Positions 26,347-35,118 of a stretch of 64,000 nucleotides of DNA are shown here, one piece after another. Position 1 is the stretch's first letter. Each line of letters starts with the position of its first letter. The stretch is from Anaerotruncus colihominis (GTDB lineage Bacteria; Bacillota; Clostridia; Oscillospirales; Ruminococcaceae): positions 2,356,001 through 2,420,000 of the forward strand of contig CP102255.1 in assembly GCA_025146135.1 (NCBI GenBank), given 5' to 3'. The notes beneath the pieces were generated by a model. That model ran no database searches, was not told the DNA's origin, and was given only the letters and a program-made list of their open reading frames with translations. The position numbers and the translations under genes were made by a program.

Positions 26347-26778
26347 ATGATGATCTCGACGAAGGGCCGTTATGCGCTGCGTGTAATGGTTGATTTGGCA
26401 GAACATCAAGGAGAAGGTTATATCCCTTTAAAGGAAATTGCACAGCGGCAGGAAATTTCGGAGAAATATCTGGAAGCAATTTTAAAAGTGCTGGTGCGGG
26501 AGCACTTTCTGATCGGCGTGCGCGGAAAAGGCGGCGGCTATAGACTGAGCAGGGCACCTGAACAATATACAGCCGGGAGCATCATCCGGTTGACAGAAGG
26601 CTCTCTGGCCCCTGTCGCCTGCCTGGAGCCGCACGCGCTGGCCTGTCCCCGCGCTGCACATTGCCGCACGCTTCCCATGTGGAAAAAATTTGATCAGGTT
26701 GTGAATGATTTCTTTGACAGCTATACGCTTGCCGACCTGATGGAGCATTCGGAAAACGGCGGCGATTTTGTGATTTGA
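26347..26778 (+). CDS. Rrf2-family transcriptional regulator (CymR/IscR-like)
   Basis: The 143-aa protein has the winged-helix start 'MISTKGRYALRVMVDLAEHQ', the recognition region 'IAQRQEISEKYLEAILKVL' and wing 'GVRGKGGGYRLSRAPEQYT'. Three cysteines, C-x7-C-x5-C ('CLEPHALACPRAAHC'), lie where IscR-type members bind an iron-sulfur cluster; CymR itself lacks them. It may therefore sense Fe-S or sulfur state. A longer frame starts at 26218, but ATG 26347 has GGAGG seven bases upstream. It is divergent from cysK and is the likely repressor at the shared operator. Confidence 0.9.
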   Translation: MMISTKGRYALRVMVDLAEHQGEGYIPLKEIAQRQEISEKYLEAILKVLVREHFLIGVRGKGGGYRLSRAPEQYTAGSIIRLTEGSLAPVACLEPHALACPRAAHCRTLPMWKKFDQVVNDFFDSYTLADLMEHSENGGDFVI

Positions 26779-27090
26779 AGCAATTCCAGCACGCGGCGGC
26801 GCCTTTATACGTCTTGCCATATATGCTGTAATATGCGCAAGGCAACCGGACTTTGCCGTTTGCGGCCGCCGGACAGCGGCAACCGCTGCTTTGCAGAGAA
26901 TTTCGCACGCTGCGCCGCAGTCAAAACAGGCCTTGCCGGTTTTACTGCCGCTTTGCGGCACACAAGACCAAACAGGCTTGTCACTGTGTTATGATGAAGG
27001 GGCTGTAAAAAGCTTTGCGCCATCTTCACAGACATAAGTTCACATTTTATAAAAGTATTAAAAGCCTGATCGCCCATTGGAGGAATTTTC
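26779..27090. other. Intergenic region between the Rrf2 gene and corA
   Basis: An imperfect hairpin around 26814-26848 (CTTGCC...GGCAA type) may end the Rrf2 transcript. No clear promoter, riboswitch or gene was recognised in the rest. Confidence 0.35.
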
Positions 27091-28008
27091 TTGTATTGGT
27101 ATGCCATTCGTCAAACGCTCATCCCTCTGGAGCAAGAGCCGTCTTCAGATATGCCGGCAGCGGTCCTGCTCACCTCTGAAGAACTATCCCAACAGCCTAA
27201 ACTGTCCGGTTTGGCCGACGTGCTCCACCACACGCCCGCTGCACGCGACGCACGGGTATGCAAAGCGGAGGTGCGTTCAAATTGTCTTTCTGGCACTCTG
27301 GTTCTTCCGCGCACTACAAAAACCGGCGTCAGGCTGGCCTATGGGTATCTGCTCACCAGCAAGCGAGTTGTGCTGGTAGATGATACAGGTGCGCTCCAGT
27401 CCCATATAAAACATCTTATCAAGGAAAAACTCTGGACAGGTGACAGCGTCGGCCGCTTTTTTTACAATATTTTGGAATTACTGATCGCCAAAGATCTGCA
27501 TCATCTGGAAGGGATCGAGGATCAGGCAGAAAAGCTGGAGGACCGCATCTTGTCCGGCCAACTGGATGGATTCAGCGCCGATATGACCTGTCTGCGAAAG
27601 GAAACCATGGCTTGGTTTCGCTATTACTCGCAACTGGATGACGTGACCTGCGAGCTGCGGGGGAGTGAAAACGGCTATTTTTCAGAGGATGAACAGCGGC
27701 TGTTCCATATGCTCGAGGAGCGGATCGTTCGTCTGCGTCAGGAATCACAGCTTTTGCGGGAATATTGCACGCAGATCCAATCGATGTTTCAATCTGAAAT
27801 TGATATCCGGCAAAACCGTATTATGAAAATCCTGACACTTGTCACTACAATCTTTCTGCCCCTGTCCCTGCTGGTTGGATGGTATGGTATGAACTTTACA
27901 GGAATGCCGGAGCTTTCATGGAAATATGGCTACCCCGCAGTGATTGTGGTCAGCCTGTCTATTGTGCTTATCAGCCTGTGGATCTGTAAAAAGAAAAAAT
28001 TTTGGTAA
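27091..28008 (+). CDS. CorA-family divalent-cation (Mg2+) transporter
   Basis: The 305-aa protein has a large N-terminal cytoplasmic domain with a long helical part ('HHLEGIEDQAEKLEDRILSG') and two C-terminal transmembrane helices. The first ends in 'LVGWYGMNFTGMPEL', containing the universal Gly-Met-Asn filter, and the protein ends in a basic tail. It works as a homopentamer for Mg2+ or related ion uptake. The start is a TTG at 27091, chosen because TGGAGGA lies just upstream and no ATG is in frame nearby. Confidence 0.92.
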   Translation: MYWYAIRQTLIPLEQEPSSDMPAAVLLTSEELSQQPKLSGLADVLHHTPAARDARVCKAEVRSNCLSGTLVLPRTTKTGVRLAYGYLLTSKRVVLVDDTGALQSHIKHLIKEKLWTGDSVGRFFYNILELLIAKDLHHLEGIEDQAEKLEDRILSGQLDGFSADMTCLRKETMAWFRYYSQLDDVTCELRGSENGYFSEDEQRLFHMLEERIVRLRQESQLLREYCTQIQSMFQSEIDIRQNRIMKILTLVTTIFLPLSLLVGWYGMNFTGMPELSWKYGYPAVIVVSLSIVLISLWICKKKKFW

Positions 28009-28075
28009 AGGCTGCTCTTTCCCCGCTGCAGACGAATACGACTCGATACCTGCCCCTTCTCTTTTCCGGTTCCTC

Positions 28076-28444
28076 CTATTTCGTCAGCGCAAAATCGTGC
28101 GCTTCACGCAACCAGTCCAACAGCTCATCGTCAATCTGCCCCATTTCAGATATAATCATGTGGTGCGTCCAACGGCCAGGATACGGCTCCACAGCCAACG
28201 CTATCCGAGGCGATTCCAGCCGGTGTGAAAGGCTGAACGATACAATCATAAACACCTCCGGGCAGCCCTTCATCCGTCGGAGAGACACAAAAGCAAATCC
28301 ATATCGCGCCTTAAAGGTAATTTGTGATTGCTGCACTTTTAATATAGTGTCGGGGCACTCTGCCCGAAGTCTGTCGCACAATATTTCGTACAGAGGCAGC
28401 GCGTCGGGCATGGGACTGAAAAACATCAATTCATCTGCGGTCAT
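28076..28444 (-). CDS. DUF5655-like protein
   Basis: A 122-aa soluble protein. The core 'DALPLYEILCDRLRAECPDT', followed by 'VQQSQITFKARYGFAFVSL', resembles the DUF5655 domain, which is thought to occur in transport- or nucleic-acid-associated proteins but is uncharacterised. ATG 28444 has GGAGTGG five bases upstream; the frame is open to 28504. It is convergent with corA. Confidence 0.7.
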   Translation of the reverse strand: MTADELMFFSPMPDALPLYEILCDRLRAECPDTILKVQQSQITFKARYGFAFVSLRRMKGCPEVFMIVSFSLSHRLESPRIALAVEPYPGRWTHHMIISEMGQIDDELLDWLREAHDFALTK

Positions 28445-28488
28445 CTTATCCACTCCGTTCGATCCTGGGCATGGCTCCAAGTGTAAGG

Positions 28489-28517
28489 AAAGGTCAAGGC
28501 TCAAAGCCTTGACCTTT
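28489..28517. terminator. Perfect 12-bp hairpin upstream of the DUF5655 gene
   Basis: AAAGGTCAAGGC (28489-28500) pairs with GCCTTGACCTTT (28506-28517) around TCAAA. It lies between the DUF5655 gene and the LacI gene region and could end leftward transcription from the LacI side. Confidence 0.6.
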
Positions 28518-28709
28518 GTGTTCGCCTAAATCTGTACCAATCGGGGAGACTTCTCATGCGCGCCGCCATAGCCGGCCCTGTAAAACCGCCCATTTTAAAA
28601 ACCTGAATCCACAACCGTTGAACATCAGCCGGCATTCCCCGGTTATGAATATAGGTTCTGAAAGCGCCGCCTGCTGCGCCCTAAAAAAGGCCGTCCTCTC
28701 CCGCAGGCG

Positions 28710-29726
28710 TCAGCTCGTTTCCCGGATAATCAAACGCGGCTGAAAAACGCAACGCATTTTGCTGAAATCGATCGGAGCGTCATTCGACGGATGCTCAATC
28801 ATCTCCACCAACATCTCCGCAGCGCGCTGTCCCAGCCGCTTTTTGGGCAGGTCGATGGTGGTAAGACGCGGCTTTACATAGGAGAGAATGGCTATATTGT
28901 CAGCGCCCATGATCGCTACCTCCGAGGGAATCTGAATTTTGCGCTCCTGTAGAGCGCAAATCATGCCTGTTGCCACATAATCGCTGTAGCAAATCACCGA
29001 AAAAGGCGGCTTGTGCCGCCTCAGAAGCTGCTTCATCACCTCATAGCCGCCCTGCTGGCCTATACAATTTTGAATGACCCAATCATCTTCCTCCTTGATC
29101 CCATGATCCGCCAATGCCTGCCTGTAACCAAGCAGACGGTTTTGCGCGGACGGCAGCCGCTCCATGGAATTGATGAAAAAGATCTTGTTTCCATCATAGG
29201 ACGACAAATATTTTACCGACATGTAGGAAACCATCCGGTCGTCAACAACCACGTAGGCGTCCTGATCCGGGTCGATATAGCCTCTTGCCAGCACATAGGG
29301 AATTTGAAAATTGGTCAGCAGATCGCAGCTTTCACGGCCGTTATGCGACGGTGTCAAAAGCACGCCCGCCACATTGAGCGCGTGCAGGCTGCGGATCAGT
29401 TCAAGCTCCCGCCGCGCGTCCTGGTGGCTGTCCACAAAGATCGGATAGTATCCGCTTGCGGCCAGCGTTTCCTCCATGCCATGCAGCATTCTGGAATTAT
29501 AGGGATAAGCATTGTCGCTTAAAATAATTCCTACCGTATTGGTCCTCTGTTGGCGGAAATTTTTGGCAACCTGATTTGGCACATAGTTGACAGACGCCGC
29601 GTATTCAATGATCTCTTTGCGCCTTTTTTCTGAAATATCCGGATGTCCATTTAACGCTTTTGAGACTGTCGTAATGCTGATATTCAGTTTCTCCGCCAAA
29701 TCCTTCAGGCGAACCTTTTCTTGCAT
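28710..29726 (-). CDS. LacI-family transcriptional regulator
   Basis: The 338-aa repressor has the LacI headpiece 'VRLKDLAEKLNISITTVSKA' plus hinge, then a periplasmic-binding-like sensor domain ('VGIILSDNAYPYNSRMLHGM', 'GVLLTPSHNG', 'AIMGADNIAILSYVKPRLTT'). LacI members in sugar loci usually bind the operon's substrate and release their operator. It is downstream of a PfkB kinase and likely controls the ino1 locus through the AACGTT sites at 42256-42382; that target is inferred. ATG 29726 has AAAGGAG upstream. Confidence 0.93.
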   Translation of the reverse strand: MQEKVRLKDLAEKLNISITTVSKALNGHPDISEKRRKEIIEYAASVNYVPNQVAKNFRQQRTNTVGIILSDNAYPYNSRMLHGMEETLAASGYYPIFVDSHQDARRELELIRSLHALNVAGVLLTPSHNGRESCDLLTNFQIPYVLARGYIDPDQDAYVVVDDRMVSYMSVKYLSSYDGNKIFFINSMERLPSAQNRLLGYRQALADHGIKEEDDWVIQNCIGQQGGYEVMKQLLRRHKPPFSVICYSDYVATGMICALQERKIQIPSEVAIMGADNIAILSYVKPRLTTIDLPKKRLGQRAAEMLVEMIEHPSNDAPIDFSKMRCVFQPRLIIRETS

Positions 29727-29792
29727 ATCAGTGTCTCCTTTAATCCCATCGCCCCATACCTCAACCGAGGTGTCGCCGTTTATTTAAAAACA

Positions 29793-29812
29793 GAAAAATC
29801 GTTGGATTTTTC
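29793..29812 (-). terminator. Hairpin between the PfkB kinase gene and lacI-type gene
   Basis: GAAAAATC pairs with GATTTTTC around GTTG and is followed on the minus strand by TGTTTTTAAAT. It is a weak A+T-rich terminator just after the kinase stop, probably allowing partial readthrough into the LacI gene. Confidence 0.65.
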
Positions 29813-29821
29813 AAACAGCCT

Positions 29822-30745
29822 CTAGGCCGGCGACATGCGCCCATTCAGTTTCTGCACCACCATAACGCTGCTTGGCATCCGCTTTTCTTCACATCCCCCG
29901 TCGGCGGAAACGACCAGGGCCGCCACGGCGTTTCCGAATATGACCGCCTGCGGAAGATCGTCAAGCGTCTGATAGCTTGCAATGACGCCGGCTGAGAATG
30001 CGTCTCCCCCACCGACCGGATTTTTGTCAGCGTATGGACAATTCAGCTCCAGTGCCGGTACATAACGGATTTTTGCGCCTCCCACCTGATAGGCCGCTCC
30101 CTCGTCCCCCATTGTCACCAATACGGCCTTCGCGCCAGCGCGTAAGATATAGCCAGCCGCCTGCTCTATGGTTTGTCCCGGGAAGATATGCGCAAGATCC
30201 GATTTGCTCGCCTTGATGATGGTCGCATCCCTGCAGAGCGTATCGATCACTTTTTTGCCGCGCGGCGTAAGGATGGAAAAATGATGATAGGAAGTTGTAC
30301 CGCCGAATCCGCCGAGATCAACGATTACAGTTTTTCCCATCCGCGCCAGACACCGGCACATATCGAGATCGACTTCATAATTCATCGGACAGATAAAAAA
30401 TTTCCCCGCATCAAGATACGCGGGAATAATATCCTCAAAATTGATCAGCGGCGCGGTACATGCGTACTCGATGCTTTTGACGCCCGCCTCATCGTAGATC
30501 AAATTGTCTTCCGTATTCAAATTATTCCACAAAACCCCCTGAAGGTCGACACGGGCAAACTGGCTGAGGAAATTTTGTTCCAGATTCTCCTCAACATAAC
30601 TGACAATGCCAACCTGAAGTCCTAATTTTGCCATGATAATGGAGGAATATGCGCAAGGACTTCCGAGCACCGGCCCGATGATACGGTCTACAAAAATAAT
30701 ATTTTCCTTCACGATGTTTCCAATGACGACAACCTCTATATCTAT
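29822..30745 (-). CDS. PfkB-family carbohydrate kinase with ATA in place of the start codon
   Basis: A ribokinase-fold kinase. 'IIGPVLGSPCAYSSIIMAKL' near the N-terminus is the substrate-lid region and 'NPVGGGDAFSAGVIASY' near residue 250 is the catalytic GxGD motif. It is a clear paralogue of the kinase at 40173-41102. The first in-frame usable codon is GTG 30712, but that would cut off the first beta-strand ('IEVVVIGNIV'). An ATA at 30743-30745 sits exactly where the paralogue has its start, seven bases after AGAGGTGA. Either ATA is used as a rare start, or the gene is weakened. Confidence 0.82.
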   Translation of the reverse strand: MDIEVVVIGNIVKENIIFVDRIIGPVLGSPCAYSSIIMAKLGLQVGIVSYVEENLEQNFLSQFARVDLQGVLWNNLNTEDNLIYDEAGVKSIEYACTAPLINFEDIIPAYLDAGKFFICPMNYEVDLDMCRCLARMGKTVIVDLGGFGGTTSYHHFSILTPRGKKVIDTLCRDATIIKASKSDLAHIFPGQTIEQAAGYILRAGAKAVLVTMGDEGAAYQVGGAKIRYVPALELNCPYADKNPVGGGDAFSAGVIASYQTLDDLPQAVIFGNAVAALVVSADGGCEEKRMPSSVMVVQKLNGRMSPA

Positions 30746-30830
30746 TTGAACTCACCTCTTTGCCGTTCGGAATCAAAATATTGCCGGAACCATTGGAGCT
30801 GCGGGCGCAAGGTTTTGCTTCAATGAAATC

Positions 30831-30859
30831 ATTCTACTCCATATATTGTCTTTAGTCAA
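30831..30859 (-). promoter_or_regulatory. Promoter for the PfkB kinase and LacI genes
   Basis: On the minus strand TTGACT (30854-30859) and TAGAAT (30831-30836) are separated by 17 bases. A GAAAGTTTC palindrome (30860-30868) adjoins the -35 and may be a variant of the locus operator. Together with the hairpin at 30886 this separates the last two genes from the main operon. Confidence 0.7.
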
Positions 30860-30885
30860 GAAAGTTTCCGTCCCGAAATGCGGGC

Positions 30886-30921
30886 AGCCGGCCATGGCTT
30901 CATAGCCATCGCCGGCTGCTT
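30886..30921 (-). terminator. Hairpin after the transketolase genes
   Basis: GCAGCCGGC-c-ATGGCT pairs with AGCCAT-c-GCCGGCTGC around a TCAT loop. The stem is strong but lacks a T run on the minus strand. It lies 11 bp past the transketolase stop and probably stabilises or ends the long operon mRNA. Confidence 0.6.
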
Positions 30922-30931
30922 CATACGGGTT

Positions 30932-31876
30932 TTATCCGACAAAGGCACGGACCGCAGAATAGATGGACGGCACGTCCAAACCGTATTTTTCCAACAGCTT
31001 CTCCGCCGGTCCTGATTCACCATAGGTATCCTGAATACCAAGCTTTTTGACCGGAACAGGATATTTTTCGGCAAGCGCGCCGCATACTGCGCTTCCAAGC
31101 CCGCCAATTACGGAATGCTCCTCAACTGTGACCACCCGCCCTGTCTTTTTGGCAGATGCGGCAATTAGCTGCGTATCCAGCGGCTTAATGGTATGGATAT
31201 TGATCACCTCGGCGCACACGCCCGCTTCGCTCAGGAGCACGGCGGCCTCCAGCGCGGGGCAGACACAAAGTCCCGTCGCCACGATTGTTACATCCTTCCC
31301 TTCGCGCAGGGTAACGCCCTTTCCCAGCTCAAACGCGTAACCGTCAAAATCGTTGACCACCGGAACGGCCAAGCGGCCGAAACGCAGATATACAGGCCCT
31401 TGATGCTTGTAAGCGGCCCGGACGGCGGCCCTCGCCTCGACATCGTCTGACGGATTGACTACAACCATCCCAGGGATTGTGCGCATCAGCGCGATATCCT
31501 CATTGCACTGATGCGTCGCGCCGTCCTCCCCAACGGAGATACCCGCGTGTGTAGCGCCGATTTTGACGTTTAAATGCGGATACCCGATTGAATTTCGCAC
31601 CTGTTCAAACGCGCGGCCGGCCGCAAACATGGCAAACGAGCTTGCAAACGGCACCAACCCTGTTGTCGCCAGACCGGCCGCCACCCCCATCATATTGCCT
31701 TCGGCGATTCCGCAATCGATGAACCGGTCCGGATACGCCTTTTGGAAGATACTGGTCTTGGTCGCTCCCGCGAGGTCCGCATCCAAAACGACCAGATCGT
31801 CATGCTCCTTTGCAAGCTCCACCAATGTGTTTCCATAGCTCTCCCTGGTTGCGATTTTCTTTCCCATCGCCATCAT
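30932..31876 (-). CDS. Transketolase, C-terminal (pyrimidine-binding) subunit
   Basis: A 314-aa subunit of a split transketolase. The segments 'VVLDADLAGATKTSIFQKAY', 'RFIDCGIAEGNMMGVAAGLA' with the catalytic Glu, and 'THAGISVGEDGATHQCNEDI' identify the pyrimidine domain; the C-terminal domain follows. With the adjacent N-terminal subunit it forms a TPP enzyme moving two-carbon ketol units between sugar phosphates. The genes overlap by four bases, so 1:1 synthesis is likely. In this operon it may process a ketose phosphate from the imported substrate. Confidence 0.93.
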   Translation of the reverse strand: MMAMGKKIATRESYGNTLVELAKEHDDLVVLDADLAGATKTSIFQKAYPDRFIDCGIAEGNMMGVAAGLATTGLVPFASSFAMFAAGRAFEQVRNSIGYPHLNVKIGATHAGISVGEDGATHQCNEDIALMRTIPGMVVVNPSDDVEARAAVRAAYKHQGPVYLRFGRLAVPVVNDFDGYAFELGKGVTLREGKDVTIVATGLCVCPALEAAVLLSEAGVCAEVINIHTIKPLDTQLIAASAKKTGRVVTVEEHSVIGGLGSAVCGALAEKYPVPVKKLGIQDTYGESGPAEKLLEKYGLDVPSIYSAVRAFVG

Positions 31877-32697
31877 GCGTCCCCCATTCTGTTCAGTTCT
31901 TCCATCGCCTGCACATACTGCTCGTCATTCGGCGCGACCCCATGCCAGGACGCCTGATTTTCCATGAATGAAACGCCCTTGCCCTTGACCGATCTTGCGA
32001 TGATCGCGGTCGGCCTGCCCTTTACAGCGCGCGCTTCGCCGAACGCATCCAGAATTTGTCCAAAGTCATGGGCGTTGATCCGGACAACATGGAATCCAAA
32101 AGCCGCGAACTTTTGATCGATGGGATAGGGAGAGCAGACCTGCCGGATATCGCCGTCAATCTGTAAGCCGTTGTTGTCGACGATCACCGTCAGGTTGTCC
32201 AGCTCTCTGTGGGCGGCCAGCATGGATGCTTCCCAAACCTGCCCCTCCTGTAGTTCTCCGTCGCCCAGCAGCGCGTAGACACGATACGCCTTTCCCCGCA
32301 GCTTTGCGGAGATCGCCATACCGACGGCGGCTGAAATCCCCTGTCCCAGAGATCCGGTACTCATATCGACGCCGGGGATATGTTTCATATCAGGGTGCCC
32401 CTGCAAAATGGAACCGATTTGGCGCAGGCTATTAAGCTCCGCGGCGTCAAAGTATCCGCGCTCCGCCAGCGTTGCATAAAGCGCCGGGGCCGCGTGCCCT
32501 TTGGAAAGCACAAACCTGTCCCGTTCAGGCGCCTGCGGATTTGCGGGGTCAATGTTCATTTCGTGAAAATACAGGGCGGTCAAAATATCCGCCGCCGAAA
32601 GAGAACCGCCGGGATGCCCCGCCCGGGCGCTGTGAATTGAGGACACAATCCCCTTGCGGATTCTGTTCGCGGTTCTTTCTAACTGCGATTTGTTCAT
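31873..32697 (-). CDS. Transketolase, N-terminal (TPP-binding) subunit
   Basis: A 274-aa partner of the gene at 30932. Diagnostic motifs are 'SARAGHPGGSLSAADILTAL' near residue 25, 'DRFVLSKGHAAPALYATLAE', and 'LGDGELQEGQVWEASM' with the GDG...NN-type TPP motif ('VDNNGLQIDG'). The frame is open to 32775; ATG 32697 starts the conserved N-terminus behind GGTGAT. Split transketolases are common in Clostridia sugar operons. Confidence 0.93.
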   Translation of the reverse strand: MNKSQLERTANRIRKGIVSSIHSARAGHPGGSLSAADILTALYFHEMNIDPANPQAPERDRFVLSKGHAAPALYATLAERGYFDAAELNSLRQIGSILQGHPDMKHIPGVDMSTGSLGQGISAAVGMAISAKLRGKAYRVYALLGDGELQEGQVWEASMLAAHRELDNLTVIVDNNGLQIDGDIRQVCSPYPIDQKFAAFGFHVVRINAHDFGQILDAFGEARAVKGRPTAIIARSVKGKGVSFMENQASWHGVAPNDEQYVQAMEELNRMGDA

Positions 32698-32837
32698 ATC
32701 ATCACCGTACCAGCCGCATTTTGCTTCGATGCGCCGAGGATCTCCGCACACCGAAAGACGGCCGCCCTTTCTCATATCATTTTACCATTGGGAAACGTCT
32801 GTCTCTTTTCTCCTTCGATGTGGGAGCATTGACAGAT

Positions 32838-33230
32838 TCAGCCGGCCTGATAAAGCTCCAGCTTTGTCCCGTCGGGATCGTAAAAAAATGCATACTGCCT
32901 GCCGGTTTCCCTGTCGAGTGCAACTGGGTCTGTTTTGACTCCCTGGCTTTTCAGATCGTTCACCGACTGCTCCACGTCCTCCACAAGAAAGGAGAGATGC
33001 TCCAGGCCCGCATGCGGGGGCTGCTTCGGGTCAGGCGCGCTTTCTTGAATAAACAGCTCCACCAGATACTCCCCGTTGAGATAAAGCTCCAACTTGTGAC
33101 GCTTCTTTTCCGGTGAGTATTGTTCCCGCCGGAGTGTCAGGCCCAAGGTGTGCACATAGAATTCGACAGCCTGCCCGTAGTCGCTGCATACGATACAGAC
33201 ATGGTGCATCGAACGGATATCCAAGCCCAT
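32838..33230 (-). CDS. VOC-family protein, YaeR/GloA2-like
   Basis: A 130-aa vicinal oxygen chelate protein. 'IRSMHHVCIVCSDYGQAVEF' at the start, 'LNGEYLVELF', 'AGLEHLSFLVEDVEQSVN' and 'AFFYDPDGTKLELYQAG' match the YaeR type, with His, Glu, His and Glu as metal ligands. Its reaction is unknown; it lies between the MFS and transketolase genes and may isomerise or detoxify a sugar intermediate. Confidence 0.82.
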   Translation of the reverse strand: MGLDIRSMHHVCIVCSDYGQAVEFYVHTLGLTLRREQYSPEKKRHKLELYLNGEYLVELFIQESAPDPKQPPHAGLEHLSFLVEDVEQSVNDLKSQGVKTDPVALDRETGRQYAFFYDPDGTKLELYQAG

Positions 33231-33251
33231 AATGTCCCCCTATTCTCGGTT

Positions 33252-34442
33252 TTACCGCCGCGCTGAACAGCCTGCTCCCGTGCGAATCAAGCGGGCGCAT
33301 ACAACCGCTGCGATCGCCGACAAAAGCGCCGGCAAAATCATTCCCGACCTGATCCCGATCCGGGCGATGACAAACGCGACGGCCGGCGCGCAAACAATGA
33401 ATCCGGTATAGTGTGCAAAGAGCACCATTGTGCTTCCAAGATAGGAACGTTCGCCCTCCCATTCGCACGCGATATCAAGCGTAAACGGAAGCACAGGGCC
33501 CTCCGCGCAGCCGGCAATCCCGCAGCAGGCAGTCATAATGCTCCCGCTGCCCGACAACACGCCTGCGGCTGTGGCTGCCGCCGTGACGCAATGACAGATC
33601 AGAATCGTCTGTTTGCGCGGCGGACGAAAACGGGCCAAAATCAGCCGCGACGCCGTGATGCCAAGCCAAAAGCAGGAGAGCGCAGCCGCGCCCCACCGCG
33701 GTTCATGGAGATATTCTGAAATGTAGCGCGTCACCCACACAGTGATTCCAATCTGATGCGCCCCATACAGAAAGGAGCAGATCAACAGCAGGCGTTTGCG
33801 GCGCTCCCGGAGATACCCTGCCAAATCAGCGCGGTGAATCTGGTTTGGCTGCGCCGCAAACTGCCGCCGGATGGACCCGGATGTCAAGAGCGCCGCCAGA
33901 TAGGCCGCAGCGGCTATCAGGGCGGCCAGCGCGCAGATCTGCATGACGCCGTACCATGCGACGCCGGACAGGCGCATCCAACGGATGATGAGCGGCCCTG
34001 TCAAGCCCCCGACACCGTAGCAGCCATGCAAGAGATTCATATAATGTGCTGAATCGCTTTGATAGAGATCGGCCATCATTGAGGAGGCCAGGGAATCCAG
34101 AAAGCCGAAAACTATTCCATAGACGAAAAAGGCTCCCAAAGCCGCCGCGAATACAGGCTGCATCCCCAGCAGGAAAAAGACGCATGGAGTCGCGACCGCT
34201 GCGATTGCCAGAACGGTGCTTTTACGCAGCTTTCCAACAAGAAGGCCGATCAAAAAAACCGCGCAGAGATTGCCCGCGCTCTGCGCCGCGCTCATAAGTC
34301 CTTGTGCCGAGGATTCGAGATGATACTGCCCGATGAAATCCGACAGCAGCGTTCCCTGAGCCGAGGTGCAGAAGGCGCTTACCAGCATCATGGCATAGAT
34401 GCCGATGGTGAACCGCAGCTTTTCGGCCCCGTTTCTGTTCAT
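33252..34442 (-). CDS. Major facilitator superfamily transporter
   Basis: A 396-aa membrane protein with about 12 hydrophobic helices. The loop 'GLLVGKLRKSTVLAIAA' after helix 2 is an MFS motif-A variant, and 'GCYGVGGLTGPLIIRWMRLS' after helix 4-5 fits the sugar/fucose-permease side of the family. It stands between the isomerase and VOC genes in the ino1 operon, so it may export or import a pathway compound in addition to the ABC system. Ligand unknown. Confidence 0.85.
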   Translation of the reverse strand: MNRNGAEKLRFTIGIYAMMLVSAFCTSAQGTLLSDFIGQYHLESSAQGLMSAAQSAGNLCAVFLIGLLVGKLRKSTVLAIAAVATPCVFFLLGMQPVFAAALGAFFVYGIVFGFLDSLASSMMADLYQSDSAHYMNLLHGCYGVGGLTGPLIIRWMRLSGVAWYGVMQICALAALIAAAAYLAALLTSGSIRRQFAAQPNQIHRADLAGYLRERRKRLLLICSFLYGAHQIGITVWVTRYISEYLHEPRWGAAALSCFWLGITASRLILARFRPPRKQTILICHCVTAAATAAGVLSGSGSIMTACCGIAGCAEGPVLPFTLDIACEWEGERSYLGSTMVLFAHYTGFIVCAPAVAFVIARIGIRSGMILPALLSAIAAVVCARLIRTGAGCSARR

Positions 34443-34463
34443 GCTCCCGCCTCCGCCCGCATG

Positions 34464-35102
34464 TTATTTGGATATCTGCTCCATATACTCCTTGATCAAC
34501 TGCTGTCCGAGCGCCCCGCCCGGATGGCTCAGGGCAAAATTCTGCTTTGTAAAGCCGCGCATTTTACAGACAACCGTCGCAAGCGCGTCGCCGATTGCCA
34601 GCGCCCCGGTGGAACTGGCCGTAGGAGCAAGGCCCATATGATCGATCTCCGGCCCGGCGTCGCAGAGAATTTTGATGTCGGTCGCCTCGGCCAGCGGGGA
34701 ATGCTTATCCTTTGTGATCGAGATCGTTTTGGCGCCGATGATTTTGAGCGGGGCCAGCATGTTGAGGATCTCAGAGGATTTCCCGCTGTTGGAAATCATG
34801 ATGACAAGGTCGTCCTTTGTAATCATCCCCATGTCGCCATGCAGCGTTTCACAGCTATGGACAAAAAAGGCGGGAATGCCCAGGCTTGCCATTGTGGCGG
34901 CGATCTTTTTGCCGATGTGGCCGGTCTTGCCAAGTCCGGTAACGATTACCCGCCCCTTGCAATCTAATATCGCCCGGCAGGCCTGTGCATAGGCTTCGTC
35001 CACCTGGCTTTTGACACGCAGCAGGGCGTCGGATTCCTTTTGGATCTGTTCCTTACAAAAATCAATGATTTTCTCATCCGTTAACGCTTCCATTTCGGAC
35101 AA
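34464..35102 (-). CDS. KpsF/GutQ-type SIS-domain sugar-phosphate isomerase
   Basis: The 212-aa protein is a single SIS domain of the arabinose-5-phosphate isomerase type: 'GRVIVTGLGKTGHIGKKIAA', 'FFVHSCETLHGDMGMITKDD', 'VIMISNSGKSSEI' and 'LSHPGGALGQQL'. The C-terminal CBS pair of KpsF is absent. Such enzymes interconvert aldose and ketose phosphates. In this context it may act on a pentose or hexose phosphate made from the imported compound rather than in KDO synthesis. Confidence 0.87.
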   Translation of the reverse strand: MSEMEALTDEKIIDFCKEQIQKESDALLRVKSQVDEAYAQACRAILDCKGRVIVTGLGKTGHIGKKIAATMASLGIPAFFVHSCETLHGDMGMITKDDLVIMISNSGKSSEILNMLAPLKIIGAKTISITKDKHSPLAEATDIKILCDAGPEIDHMGLAPTASSTGALAIGDALATVVCKMRGFTKQNFALSHPGGALGQQLIKEYMEQISK

Positions 35103-35118
35103 CCTCTTTCCCTTAAAT

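Noticed and set aside
28516-28743. 75-aa plus-strand frame between the DUF5655 and LacI genes
   Set aside because: It begins inside a hairpin and overlaps the LacI C-terminus antisense; no supporting start signal.
34464-35102. KDO biosynthesis role for the KpsF-type protein
   Set aside because: No KDO or LPS genes are near and the organism appears Gram-positive-type; the operon context favours sugar catabolism.
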